Positions 1-7,315 of a stretch of 64,000 nt of DNA are shown here, one piece after another. Made by a program: the position numbers and the translations under genes. The notes below the pieces were generated by a model. That model was not told where the DNA came from. It did not search any database and saw only the letters and a program-made list of their open reading frames with translations. Within the stretch, counting starts at the first letter, position 1. Every line of letters starts with the position of its first letter. The stretch is from Streptococcus sp. (GTDB lineage Bacteria; Bacillota; Bacilli; Lactobacillales; Streptococcaceae), in contig JAUMZW010000002.1 in the NCBI GenBank assembly GCA_030527925.1, forward strand, positions 1 through 64,000, read 5' to 3'.

Positions 1-90
1 TGAAGCTCTAGTCGATGAGTTAGAATAAGTGTTGCGCTTATTATTGCAATTTATCGTAAAAATAAGTATTAATCCCCTGAATTAAAATAG

Positions 91-441
91 GAAATCATTA
101 ACAAAGTTCTTATTGAAGATCACTTTCAGAGCACTATATCCCTTAATTATGTTCTTATCCATCAATCTCTACTCACCAATTGGATAGCACAATATAAGAA
201 AAATGGATATATATTATTGAAAAACCGAGAGGGAAAGCAAATAAGATGGGGCGTAAATCAAATAAAAAATGGGAAGAGTTGACTGAACTAGAGCGCATTC
301 TAGAAGAGAATGAACGTCTTAGAACGAAAAATACGAAATCATACTAACATCATCAAAGTAAAACGAAAAGGACTTAGCCCTGTACAATACAGAACTAAAT
401 CCTTCTGAAAATTAATTGTCCAACTTTTTGGAATCAGTACA
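91..441 (+). mobile_element. Internally deleted remnant of an IS3-family (IS150-group) insertion sequence
   Basis: Positions 91-347 translate into the helix-turn-helix OrfA of an IS150-type element (pieces such as EIINKVLIEDH, LLTNWIAQYKKNGY and KKWEELTELERILEENERL), but the frame shifts near 240-250, just before KMGRKSNKKW. A separate frame at 349-408 encodes only the last residues of the OrfB integrase (KGLSPVQYRTKSF, then TGA), so nearly all of orfB has been deleted. Positions 418-441 (GTCCAACTTTTTGGAATCAG and following) look like the right terminal inverted repeat; no left repeat is visible. The element cannot be active. An inverted repeat at about 365-405 inside it could end transcription of fruA arriving from the right. 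Family assignment rests on recall of OrfA/OrfB sequences. Confidence 0.75.
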
Positions 442-459
442 AATTAGAATACTTTTTTA

Positions 460-2418
460 TTATTTTGCTTTTCTGAGAGCACCGAATAGGATACCTGAAA
501 CAATCGCTCCGATTAAAATAAACACAATATATAAAAATGGATTTGAAGTCAATGCAATTACAAAAATTCCACCGTGAGGAGCCATCAATTTAATTCCTGC
601 AAGACCAACTAATCCACCTGCAATAGCTGAACCGACCATGAAACTTGGAATCGCACGAGCTGGGTCGGCTGCACCAAATGGAATAGCACCTTCAGTAATA
701 AATGATAAGCCCATGATGATATTTGTTAAACCAGAATCACGTTCTTCAACTGTGAATTTATCTTTATAAAGTAATGTTGCCACAAATACTGCAAGTGGCG
801 GAACCATACCTCCAGCCATTACAGAGGCCATAACAACTGAACCACCTGATGCTAGTGATGCTGCAAGTGTACCAGTACCAAATACGTATGCCGCCTTATT
901 GAAGGGACCACCCATATCAATAGCCATCATACCACCAAGTAATAAACCAACAATAACTGCTGAACTACCTGATAGGCTTTCTAAAAATCCGTTTAATCCT
1001 GTGTTAATAGCAGCCATAGGAATATTTACAAATAACATTAAGAAGCCTGTAATACCAACACCTAGTAATGGGTAAAGTAGAATTGATTTAATACCTTCAA
1101 GTGAACGTGGTAAACCTGCTAATACTTTTCTAAGTGCTAAAATTACTCCACCTGCTAAGAAACCACCAACTAAAGCTCCTAAAAATCCAGAAGGAACTCC
1201 TGCTAATGCCAATGATGCTTTGCCACCTGCGGCAAATGGCACTTTACCAAATGCTAAACCACTTGAAGCAATAGAACCAGCTACAAAACCTGCAACCAAT
1301 CCTGGTTTTTCTGCAATTGAATATGCGATATATCCAGCTAACACTGGTAACATAAAGGCAAATGCTGCTCCACCAATATTTTTAAACAATGAAGCTGCCT
1401 CATGGTAGCTACCAAGACTTGATAAACTATCTTTTGGAACACCTAACATATTGTCAATTAAGAATGCAATTGCAATCATGATACCACCACCAATAACAAA
1501 TGGCAACATTTGCGATACACCACTCATTAAGTGTTTGTAGAAAGCACCACCAAGAGTCATCTTCTCAGCACTATCACCTTCAGTGACAGTTCCTGCTTGA
1601 GCATGATACACGTCAGCCTCTTCATTTAGAATAATATTAAGAAGTTCTTCAGTCTTTTTAATGCCGTCAGCTACTGGACGTGACACAAGTCGCTTACCAT
1701 CAAAACGTGGCATCTCTACGGCTTTATCTGCAGCAATGATAACTCCTTTAGCACGTTTAATATCTTCTTCAGATAATTTATTTCCTACACCCGATGCACC
1801 ATTTGTCTCAACTTTAATGGTAACACCCATTTCATCAGCAACTTTTTTCAAAGCTTCTTCAGCCATGTAGGTATGCGCAATTCCAGTTGTACAAGCTGTT
1901 ACAGCTACAATAAAATCTTTTGATGAGTTATCCGCTGAACTTGTTGACACAACTTCTTTTGATTCTTCCTCAGCTTGATTAAATGTTTCAATAACATCTT
2001 CTGGAGTTTTCACTTGACGTAATTTAGCTGCAAAACCATCTTTTAGAAGGTATTTAGATAATTCTGCAAGTGCTGCCAAATGAGTGTCATTGGCTCCATC
2101 TGGAGCAGCAATCATAAAGAATAAATCAGTTGGTTGACCATCAAGTGCTTCATAATCTAAACCTGAATTTGATTTCGCAAATAATACTGTAGCTTCTTTA
2201 ACAGCAGCATTTTTACTGTGAGGCATCGCAATACCATCACCCAAACCAGTTGATGTTTGTGCTTCACGGTTCATAATTCCTGTTTTAAACGTTTCAAAAT
2301 CAGTCACTACACCATGATTAACTAAACTTGTCACCATTTCATCGATAGCAGCTTCTTTTGAAGTTGCTTTTAAATCTAAAATCATGACATCTTTATTCAA
2401 TAAATCTTGAATTTTCAT
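460..2418 (-). CDS. fruA: Fructose-specific PTS enzyme IIABC
   Basis: Imports and phosphorylates fructose to fructose 1-phosphate at the membrane. The 652 residues hold, in order, an EIIA domain (His in AMPHSKN near residue 66), an EIIB domain (Cys in ACTTGIAHTYMAEEAL near residue 175) and a polytopic EIIC domain from about residue 290 (SGVSQMLPFVIGGG, GGPFNKAAY). This is the usual single-chain layout and length for FruA. The start overlaps the fruK stop by 4 bases, so the two are translationally coupled. It is the last gene of fruR-fruK-fruA and ends next to an IS remnant. All catalytic motifs are present and nothing suggests damage. Confidence 0.95.
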   Translation of the reverse strand: MKIQDLLNKDVMILDLKATSKEAAIDEMVTSLVNHGVVTDFETFKTGIMNREAQTSTGLGDGIAMPHSKNAAVKEATVLFAKSNSGLDYEALDGQPTDLFFMIAAPDGANDTHLAALAELSKYLLKDGFAAKLRQVKTPEDVIETFNQAEEESKEVVSTSSADNSSKDFIVAVTACTTGIAHTYMAEEALKKVADEMGVTIKVETNGASGVGNKLSEEDIKRAKGVIIAADKAVEMPRFDGKRLVSRPVADGIKKTEELLNIILNEEADVYHAQAGTVTEGDSAEKMTLGGAFYKHLMSGVSQMLPFVIGGGIMIAIAFLIDNMLGVPKDSLSSLGSYHEAASLFKNIGGAAFAFMLPVLAGYIAYSIAEKPGLVAGFVAGSIASSGLAFGKVPFAAGGKASLALAGVPSGFLGALVGGFLAGGVILALRKVLAGLPRSLEGIKSILLYPLLGVGITGFLMLFVNIPMAAINTGLNGFLESLSGSSAVIVGLLLGGMMAIDMGGPFNKAAYVFGTGTLAASLASGGSVVMASVMAGGMVPPLAVFVATLLYKDKFTVEERDSGLTNIIMGLSFITEGAIPFGAADPARAIPSFMVGSAIAGGLVGLAGIKLMAPHGGIFVIALTSNPFLYIVFILIGAIVSGILFGALRKAK

Positions 2419-3326
2419 AATTCTACTACCTCTACTTTTTTATATGTTTCTTTAATAAACTCTGCTGTTGCTAAATCATCTGAGAATGTTGTGGCAGTAC
2501 CACATGCCACTCCCCATTTTAGAGATTCTAAAAGATTTCCTGATGATACAAACTCACCTGTAAATCCAGCAACCATAGAGTCTCCAGCTCCTACTGAGTT
2601 TTTAACAACACCTTTAATCGGTTTTGCAAAATAACTCTTGTCATTTGTAACAAGGATGGCACCATCACCGGCCATTGAAATAATGACATTTTTTGCACCT
2701 TTTTCACGTAACTTATGCGCATATTTCACAATATCATCAACTGAATTCAATGTTACATTAAAAATAGCTGCTAATTCATGATTATTTGGCTTAACTAATA
2801 GTGGTTGGTACTGAAGAGCATCGAGTAATGTTTCACCCTCAAAGTCACAAACAACCTCTGCTCCTGCTTGTTTTGCAATAGGAATCAATGTATTGTAAAT
2901 CTCATTACCTAGATTTGTTGGTGCACTTCCAGCAAATACAACAGTGTCATCTGCGTTTAGTGATGCTAAAATAGTTTCTAACTCACTCAGTTGATTTCCT
3001 GTAATAACTGGACCAGCACCATTAATTTCAGTTTCCATATCAGACTTAACTTTAACATTGATACGTGTATCCTCATTAACTGTGACAAATTTTGTTTTAA
3101 TGGCTTCACTTTGAAGACCGTCTTCAACAAATTTTCCAGTAAAACCACCAATAAATCCAGTAGCTGTATTATCGATATCTAATCGTTTTAAAATGCGACT
3201 GACATTTATCCCCTTACCACCAACAAATTTATCATCACTTGTCATTCGATTAACCTCACCTATGGTAAGATGATCTAATCTAACAATAAAGTCTATTGAT
3301 GGGTTTAACGTTACCGTATAAATCAT
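2415..3326 (-). CDS. fruK: 1-phosphofructokinase
   Basis: Phosphorylates fructose 1-phosphate, the product of FruA, to fructose 1,6-bisphosphate in the cytoplasm. This is a PfkB/ribokinase fold of 303 residues with the N-terminal MIYTVTLNPSIDF, the substrate-binding GGKGINVSR segment near residue 37 and the C-terminal anion-hole motif SVGAGDSMVAGF containing the catalytic Asp near residue 246. It overlaps fruR and fruA by 4 bases on either side, so the three are made as one coupled unit. PTS context separates it from tagatose-6-phosphate kinase, its closest relative in streptococci. Confidence 0.95.
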   Translation of the reverse strand: MIYTVTLNPSIDFIVRLDHLTIGEVNRMTSDDKFVGGKGINVSRILKRLDIDNTATGFIGGFTGKFVEDGLQSEAIKTKFVTVNEDTRINVKVKSDMETEINGAGPVITGNQLSELETILASLNADDTVVFAGSAPTNLGNEIYNTLIPIAKQAGAEVVCDFEGETLLDALQYQPLLVKPNNHELAAIFNVTLNSVDDIVKYAHKLREKGAKNVIISMAGDGAILVTNDKSYFAKPIKGVVKNSVGAGDSMVAGFTGEFVSSGNLLESLKWGVACGTATTFSDDLATAEFIKETYKKVEVVEL

Positions 3327-4066
3327 ACTTCTATTACCTTCGTCTTTTTCTTAATAGTATTAATTAAAATGCCATTTGTGCGATTAGTAACCACATCGAC
3401 ATCTTCAATTTTACAAACTTTAGCAAACGATACTTGACCAATCTTAGAATCATCAATCAATATATAAGTTTTATGTGAATTTTTAATAACTTTTTGCTTG
3501 ATTGCCGCTTCTTCTATATCTGGTGTAGTGAGGTAATTTTCATCTATACCATTCATCCCAATAAATGCTTTATCAAAATTTAAACTCTCAATCTGATGTA
3601 TGGCTTGATTTCCAATACTTGCATCAGTTGTATTCTTAACAAACCCACCGATAATTAGAGTTCTAATATTTTTTTCAACTAATTTAGCGGCATGATGAAT
3701 AGAATTTGTAACTATTGTTAAATTTTTGTCAACCAATAATTCAATCAAAACCTCATTTGTAGTTCCCGCATCAATAAATATCACATCATTTTGATGAATG
3801 AACTCCAATGCTTTTTGAGCGATTGCCTTTTTTGATTGAATGTTTTTGATAGATTTTTGCTGAATCGTCAATTCTTCTGATAAGGAATGATAGAGTTCTG
3901 CTCCACCATGGATACGATGTAATTTACGCTCACTCTCCAATTCATCCAAATCTCGTCTAATCGTTGATTCAGAGGTCTCCAAGACATCAACTAAGTTTTC
4001 TAATGAAACAAAATTATCTTGAATCAGCATTTCCATGATAATTTGTTTACGCTTAGATTTTAAAAT
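3323..4066 (-). CDS. fruR: DeoR-family regulator of the fructose operon, apparently starting at ATT
   Basis: DeoR-type repressor with an N-terminal winged helix (ETSESTIRRDLDELE, followed by LHRIHGGAE) and a sugar-phosphate sensor domain (IFIDAGTTNEVLIELL). It heads fruR-fruK-fruA and is expected to sense fructose 1-phosphate. The first ATG in frame (4036) would remove the start of the HTH and has no ribosome site. Ten codons upstream the frame reads ATT TTA AAA TCT AAG CGT AAA (I/M-LKSKRKQII), the usual DeoR N-terminus. A strong GGAGGTGAT (4070-4078) lies 7 bases before that ATT. I therefore place the start at the ATT, 4064-4066, giving 247 residues. A sequencing error in an original ATG or TTG is the alternative. 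Confidence 0.85.
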   Translation of the reverse strand: MLKSKRKQIIMEMLIQDNFVSLENLVDVLETSESTIRRDLDELESERKLHRIHGGAELYHSLSEELTIQQKSIKNIQSKKAIAQKALEFIHQNDVIFIDAGTTNEVLIELLVDKNLTIVTNSIHHAAKLVEKNIRTLIIGGFVKNTTDASIGNQAIHQIESLNFDKAFIGMNGIDENYLTTPDIEEAAIKQKVIKNSHKTYILIDDSKIGQVSFAKVCKIEDVDVVTNRTNGILINTIKKKTKVIEV

Positions 4067-4087
4067 AGTATCACCTCCACCTTTTGT

Positions 4088-4101
4088 TGAAATCGTTTAC
4101 A
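4088..4101 (-). promoter_or_regulatory. CcpA catabolite-response element (cre)
   Basis: TGAAATCGTTTACA (read on the plus strand) fits the cre consensus TGWAANCGNTNWCA at every fixed position. It sits just downstream of the fruR -10 box, over the expected transcription start, a repressing position. The fructose operon would therefore be under carbon catabolite control in addition to FruR. Confidence 0.7.
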
Positions 4102-4107
4102 GATGTA

Positions 4108-4136
4108 ATTTTACATTTTATCGAAAACAATGTCAA
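4108..4136 (-). promoter_or_regulatory. Promoter of fruR-fruK-fruA
   Basis: On the minus strand TTGACA (4131-4136) and TAAAAT (4108-4113) are separated by 17 bases, a near-consensus sigma-A promoter. It is followed by the cre site, the strong ribosome site at 4070-4078 and the ATT start of fruR. Confidence 0.75.
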
Positions 4137-4179
4137 GCATTTTCTTCCAAAAACTTTCATTTATAACTCAAAATGTTTT

Positions 4180-4213
4180 TAAAAAAAAGAAAACGTCACT
4201 AAATGACATTTTC
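4180..4213 (-). terminator. Intrinsic terminator of the glcK operon
   Basis: Read on the minus strand, GAAAATGTCA and TGACGTTTTC pair around a 5-base loop and are followed by a long T run. It lies directly after the 61-residue membrane-protein gene, ending the yqgQ-glcK-rhodanese unit before the divergent fru region. Confidence 0.75.
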
Positions 4214-4217
4214 TTTT

Positions 4218-4403
4218 TTACCAATCATCCCAATACTCTTGGGTAAATTCATCCACTGAATCTTCTTGATTATCATCTTGTCTTTTTTTTTGCTTTAAAT
4301 TATGTTCAGCTTCCTTTTTCAAAATGAGACTATAAAAAAAGAAAAAAGTAACTTTTACGATTAGATATAAGGCACTTAAGAAAATTACGACTTTTAAACT
4401 CAT
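4218..4403 (-). CDS. Small single-span membrane protein of unknown function
   Basis: Encodes 61 residues: a hydrophobic N-terminal span (about residues 3-27, rich in V, I, L and F) followed by a charged tail with KKEAEHNLKQKKRQDD and an acidic end (EYWDDW). I do not recognise the family. It is the last gene before the terminator of the glcK unit and follows the membrane-anchored rhodanese-like gene by 24 bases on the same strand, so the two are probably cotranscribed. No function is assigned. Confidence 0.55.
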   Translation of the reverse strand: MSLKVVIFLSALYLIVKVTFFFFYSLILKKEAEHNLKQKKRQDDNQEDSVDEFTQEYWDDW

Positions 4404-4427
4404 TTGATTAACTTTCTAATGTATTAC

Positions 4428-4796
4428 CTATTTAGTTTTACCATTCCAATATTCAAATCCATCTTTTAATACATATATTTCTTTGAAACCTGACTTTCTC
4501 AATAAGAGTACAGCATTTCCAAGTGAAGAACTTTTAGCATTATCATAGATTAAAATAGGCTTATCTTTCTTTAAAGAAACTAAAGTTTGTTTTAGTTGAA
4601 CAGCTGGAAAATTCCTAGCTCCTAAAATATGTCTTTGTCGAAATGCTTCGGGTGAACGAATATCTAAAAGCTGATTATTATGGATTAGTGTGCTAAATTC
4701 ATCATTACTAATAAACTTTGCTGCAGTGTGAATACGATGGTAATTCCACCAAACCCATGCACCAAATACAACTAAAATTATTAATACTAAAACCAT
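4428..4796 (-). CDS. Membrane-anchored rhodanese-like protein lacking the catalytic cysteine
   Basis: 122 residues with an N-terminal transmembrane segment (VLVLIILVVFGAWVWW) and a rhodanese fold (LLDIRSPEAFRQRHILGARNFP, then FKEIYVLKDGFEYWNG). At the active-site loop, where rhodaneses carry a Cys after the ILIY strand, the sequence is ILIYDNAKSSS with Asp in place of Cys. It is therefore probably not a sulfurtransferase and may be a binding or scaffold version. It lies 10 bases after glcK, the same neighbourhood as in other streptococci. Regulation is presumably shared with glcK. Confidence 0.85.
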   Translation of the reverse strand: MVLVLIILVVFGAWVWWNYHRIHTAAKFISNDEFSTLIHNNQLLDIRSPEAFRQRHILGARNFPAVQLKQTLVSLKKDKPILIYDNAKSSSLGNAVLLLRKSGFKEIYVLKDGFEYWNGKTK

Positions 4797-4806
4797 TTAT
4801 TTCTCC

Positions 4807-5775
4807 TTATTTCAAAAATTGACGTGCTAGATTTGCTGCACCTATAATACCAGCATCATTACCTAACTCAGCCATTTTAAGTTTGGTTGTTTGTCTCACT
4901 TGAGGGAAAGTATAGCGATAAAAATATTTTTCAATACGCTCTCTTAAAAATTCCCCTGCAGCAGAAACACCACCACCAATAACTACTGAGTCTGGATTTA
5001 AGATATTTGAAATATTAGCGGATGCTAATCCCAAATAATAACTGACTTTTTCTACTACAGAATTTGCAAAAATATCACCAGATTCTGCTGCAACAAAAAT
5101 ATCCTTACTTGTGACATCTTCTCCACTATCTATCTGAGATTTAATTTTTGAGTCACCAACATAACTTTCCGCTAATAATCTTGCAACTTTTACAACACCT
5201 GTTGCCGAAGCAACAGTCTCTAAACATCCAATACTGCCACAAGTACATTCAAAACCTGTGTCCGGCTCAACAATCATATGGCCTATCTCTCCACCAGCAC
5301 CTGCGACCCCATGAATAAGGTGTCCATCAGCAATAATACCACCACCAACACCTGTACCTAAAGTCATAAAAACAACATCTGGATTATTTTCTCCTGCACC
5401 AACCCAACGTTCTCCTAGAGCAGCGACATTTGCATCATTATCAATCGCAAACGGTAGACCAATAGCTGACTCAATCTCTGAACCCACCATTTGTTTTGTT
5501 GCCCAATTAAGATTAAAGGCACCCGTTACAGTTTTATTATCTAAATCAACAGCACCAGGTGAGCCCATACCGATTCCATAAAAATCGTCTTTTGTTAAGG
5601 AGTAAAGTTCAAATCGATGTTTCAAGGATTTAATGATATCAGGAACAATAAATCGGCCATTTTCTAATGTATTTGTTGCTATCGCCCATTTATCTTGAAC
5701 TTCTCCATTTGCTGTTAAAATTCCAAATTTAATGGTTGTTCCACCCAAATCAATTCCTATTAATTTCTTGGTCAT
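4807..5775 (-). CDS. glcK: ROK-family glucokinase
   Basis: Phosphorylates free glucose with ATP to glucose 6-phosphate in the cytoplasm. The 322 residues show the ROK ATP-binding start GIDLGGTTIKFGIL, the catalytic DNDANVAALGE segment (near residue 105), GTGVGGGI, and the ROK zinc signature ECTCGSIGCLE (near residue 180). The start overlaps the end of yqgQ by 26 bases, and the yqgQ-glcK pairing is common in Firmicutes. It supplies glucose 6-phosphate from the glucose released by maltodextrin breakdown, whose genes lie about 30 kb further on. Confidence 0.95.
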   Translation of the reverse strand: MTKKLIGIDLGGTTIKFGILTANGEVQDKWAIATNTLENGRFIVPDIIKSLKHRFELYSLTKDDFYGIGMGSPGAVDLDNKTVTGAFNLNWATKQMVGSEIESAIGLPFAIDNDANVAALGERWVGAGENNPDVVFMTLGTGVGGGIIADGHLIHGVAGAGGEIGHMIVEPDTGFECTCGSIGCLETVASATGVVKVARLLAESYVGDSKIKSQIDSGEDVTSKDIFVAAESGDIFANSVVEKVSYYLGLASANISNILNPDSVVIGGGVSAAGEFLRERIEKYFYRYTFPQVRQTTKLKMAELGNDAGIIGAANLARQFLK

Positions 5776-5980
5776 CTATTTTCTCCCTCTCTAACTCAAC
5801 TCGATGCTCTCTACGTAAAATCAATTCTGCTAATAAATACGTCTCTTTATCTATGAAATCATTTTTATAGATTGCTTCCAGCTCAAGCTTCATCATTTCA
5901 ATGTCATATAATCGTTTCCCTAAATAGACAATAATCCCATATTGCTTTAAGAGTTTTTGAACATCATATAAGGTTTTCAT
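5750..5980 (-). CDS. yqgQ: YqgQ-family protein (DUF910)
   Basis: A 76-residue helical protein beginning MKTLYDVQKLLKQYGIIVY and containing the family segment GKRLYDIEMMKLEL, typical of YqgQ/DUF910. Function is not established; members usually sit directly upstream of glcK, as here. The gene overlaps the glcK start by 26 bases, pointing to cotranslation. Length is close to the family norm. Confidence 0.8.
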   Translation of the reverse strand: MKTLYDVQKLLKQYGIIVYLGKRLYDIEMMKLELEAIYKNDFIDKETYLLAELILRREHRVELEREKIDDQEINRN

Positions 5981-5994
5981 ATGAAAATTCTATC

Positions 5995-6038
5995 AAAAAA
6001 AGCAAGTGTTTTCAAGAATTGAAGACACTTGCTTTTTC
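5995..6038 (-). terminator. Intrinsic terminator of dpr
   Basis: AGCAAGTGT (6001-6009) pairs with ACACTTGCT (6025-6033); A and T runs flank both sides, so it can work in either direction. It lies after the dpr stop on the minus strand and before yqgQ. Confidence 0.75.
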
Positions 6039-6093
6039 AATAATAACAAGATATTTAGGTTACATAGAACCTACTGTAATCCATAATAAACTA

Positions 6094-6561
6094 TTAATCT
6101 AAACCTGGTGCTTGACCTCTTTCAGCTTCAAGCATCCAAATAATTTTTTCAGTCTCTGCTTGTGCACCTGTAAAAATATCATTTGTAGGTGCATCTCCCT
6201 CTTCATCTGTTACATCTAAACCTTCTTTGAAAAGTTCGTTTAAATATCTGAAAACTTCAACAACACGGTGTAGATTTTCATCCATAGTACGACTAAATGA
6301 ACCTGGAACTTCCTCTAATTTTGAATGTTCACTAAATTCTTTCAATGTTGAGTATGGAGCACCACCTAGTGTGATTAAACGTTCACTCATATCATCTAGG
6401 TAACCATTTAATTGGTCCATAAATTTATCCATTTTAGGATGGAAAAGGAAGAAACCTTTTCCTCTCACATACCAATGGATTTGATGGAAAATTGAAACCG
6501 CTGTTGAAAGATCTGCAACTGCTTGGTTTAAGACTGCTTTTGTTTTTTCTTTAGATGCCAT
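6094..6561 (-). CDS. dpr: Dps-like peroxide resistance protein (ferritin-like)
   Basis: Dodecameric ferroxidase that stores iron and limits Fenton chemistry, important in catalase-negative streptococci. The 155 residues include the Dps iron-site pattern (HQIHWYVRG near residue 33, followed by [11 protein letters not shown] and [12 protein letters not shown]). I start at ATG 6561 ([10 protein letters not shown]) because AAGGAG lies 7 bases upstream; an earlier in-frame start lacks such a site. A PerR-like box lies between the gene and its upstream neighbour comC, which is transcribed the other way. It is a monocistronic gene ending at the hairpin at 5995-6038. Confidence 0.9.
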   Translation of the reverse strand: MASKEKTKAVLNQAVADLSTAVSIFHQIHWYVRGKGFFLFHPKMDKFMDQLNGYLDDMSERLITLGGAPYSTLKEFSEHSKLEEVPGSFSRTMDENLHRVVEVFRYLNELFKEGLDVTDEEGDAPTNDIFTGAQAETEKIIWMLEAERGQAPGLD

Positions 6562-6575
6562 AATTTTCTCCTTAA

Positions 6576-6590
6576 TTATAATCATTATTA
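6576..6590 (-). promoter_or_regulatory. PerR-box-like operator upstream of dpr
   Basis: On the minus strand TAATAATGATTATAA matches the PerR consensus TTATAATNATTATAA in 14 of 15 positions, the only mismatch being at position 2. It lies 15 bases before the dpr start, close to the ribosome site. PerR control of dpr is known in streptococci. A related Fur-family regulator could recognise the same box. Confidence 0.6.
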
Positions 6591-6655
6591 TTTATATTTT
6601 TATTTTAGAACTATTCTAATAAAAAGTCAAGGATTTACTTTACGAATAATAAATC

Positions 6656-7315
6656 ATGATGATTATTTTATTTTTTATTTTCGGTAGTAGTCTAGCTTCA
6701 TTTCTAACACTTGTTGTAGAGCGTTATCTCAAACAATCAATTTTATATCCACCAAGCCACTGTGATAGTTGTCAAACAAGACTCAAATGGTATCAACTTA
6801 TCCCTATCTTATCACAGCTCATTTTTAACTTCTCCTGTCCAACATGTAAAAAACAAATTTCAGAACACTATTTCATTCTTGAAGTTATAATCGGATCACT
6901 TTGGATGTTACCAATTTTTTTTGATAGTAACCTATCAATTATTATTTTCATAACCCTCAGTATATTTTTAGCCTATTTCGATTTAAAATATCAAGCTTTC
7001 CCTCTATGGTATGGTATTTTAATGTTAGGTATAGCTATTCTTTTTAGACCGTTACATTCCCTCTTTTTTATCCTTATTTTAATCACAATTTTATCTGGAC
7101 TAATTAACCTTAGAATTGGGTGTGGTGATTTCCTCTATTTATCTATCCTATCTTTATTTGTTAATTTCACTACACTGCTCTGGATAACTCAAATTGCTTG
7201 TTTTTTAGGAATAGGGTATTTTTCAATCAAAAAGGAACAAAAGTTGATTCCTTTTGTTCCCTTCTTACTGACATCTTATTGTAGCGTTCTAATTATCCAT
7301 TACTTTTTTAAGTGA
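6656..7315 (+). CDS. comC: Type IV prepilin peptidase / competence pseudopilin processing protein
   Basis: Integral membrane aspartyl protease that cleaves and N-methylates competence pseudopilins (ComGC and relatives). The 219 residues show the cytoplasmic double-CxxC zinc loop (CDSCQTRLKWYQLIPILSQL, then FSCPTCKKQI, residues about 37-64) and the two catalytic aspartates (AYFDLKYQAFP near residue 108 and GCGDFLY near residue 156) among several hydrophobic spans. Length fits the short streptococcal family. Two ATGs at 6656 and 6659 are equally possible; the ribosome site is weak. Its last 16 bases overlap the end of trpA on the opposite strand. This is not the competence-stimulating-peptide gene that shares the comC name. 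Confidence 0.85.
   Translation: MMIILFFIFGSSLASFLTLVVERYLKQSILYPPSHCDSCQTRLKWYQLIPILSQLIFNFSCPTCKKQISEHYFILEVIIGSLWMLPIFFDSNLSIIIFITLSIFLAYFDLKYQAFPLWYGILMLGIAILFRPLHSLFFILILITILSGLINLRIGCGDFLYLSILSLFVNFTTLLWITQIACFLGIGYFSIKKEQKLIPFVPFLLTSYCSVLIIHYFFK
7224..7260 (-). terminator. Terminator of the trp operon, inside the comC coding region
   Basis: GGAACAAAAG (7234-7243) and CTTTTGTTCC (7251-7260) form a perfect 10-bp stem with a 7-base loop. Read on the minus strand it is followed by CTTTTTGATT, a usable T tract. It lies 40 bases past the trpA stop and within the last 30 codons of comC. Confidence 0.65.

Noticed and set aside
2..28. A short plus-strand tail EALVDELE followed by TAA, possibly the end of a gene left of the window
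   Set aside because: Eight codons are too few to identify or prove a coding region.
6656..7315. comC considered as the competence-stimulating-peptide gene
   Set aside because: The product is a membrane prepilin peptidase with two CxxC pairs and two catalytic Asp residues, not a short peptide precursor.
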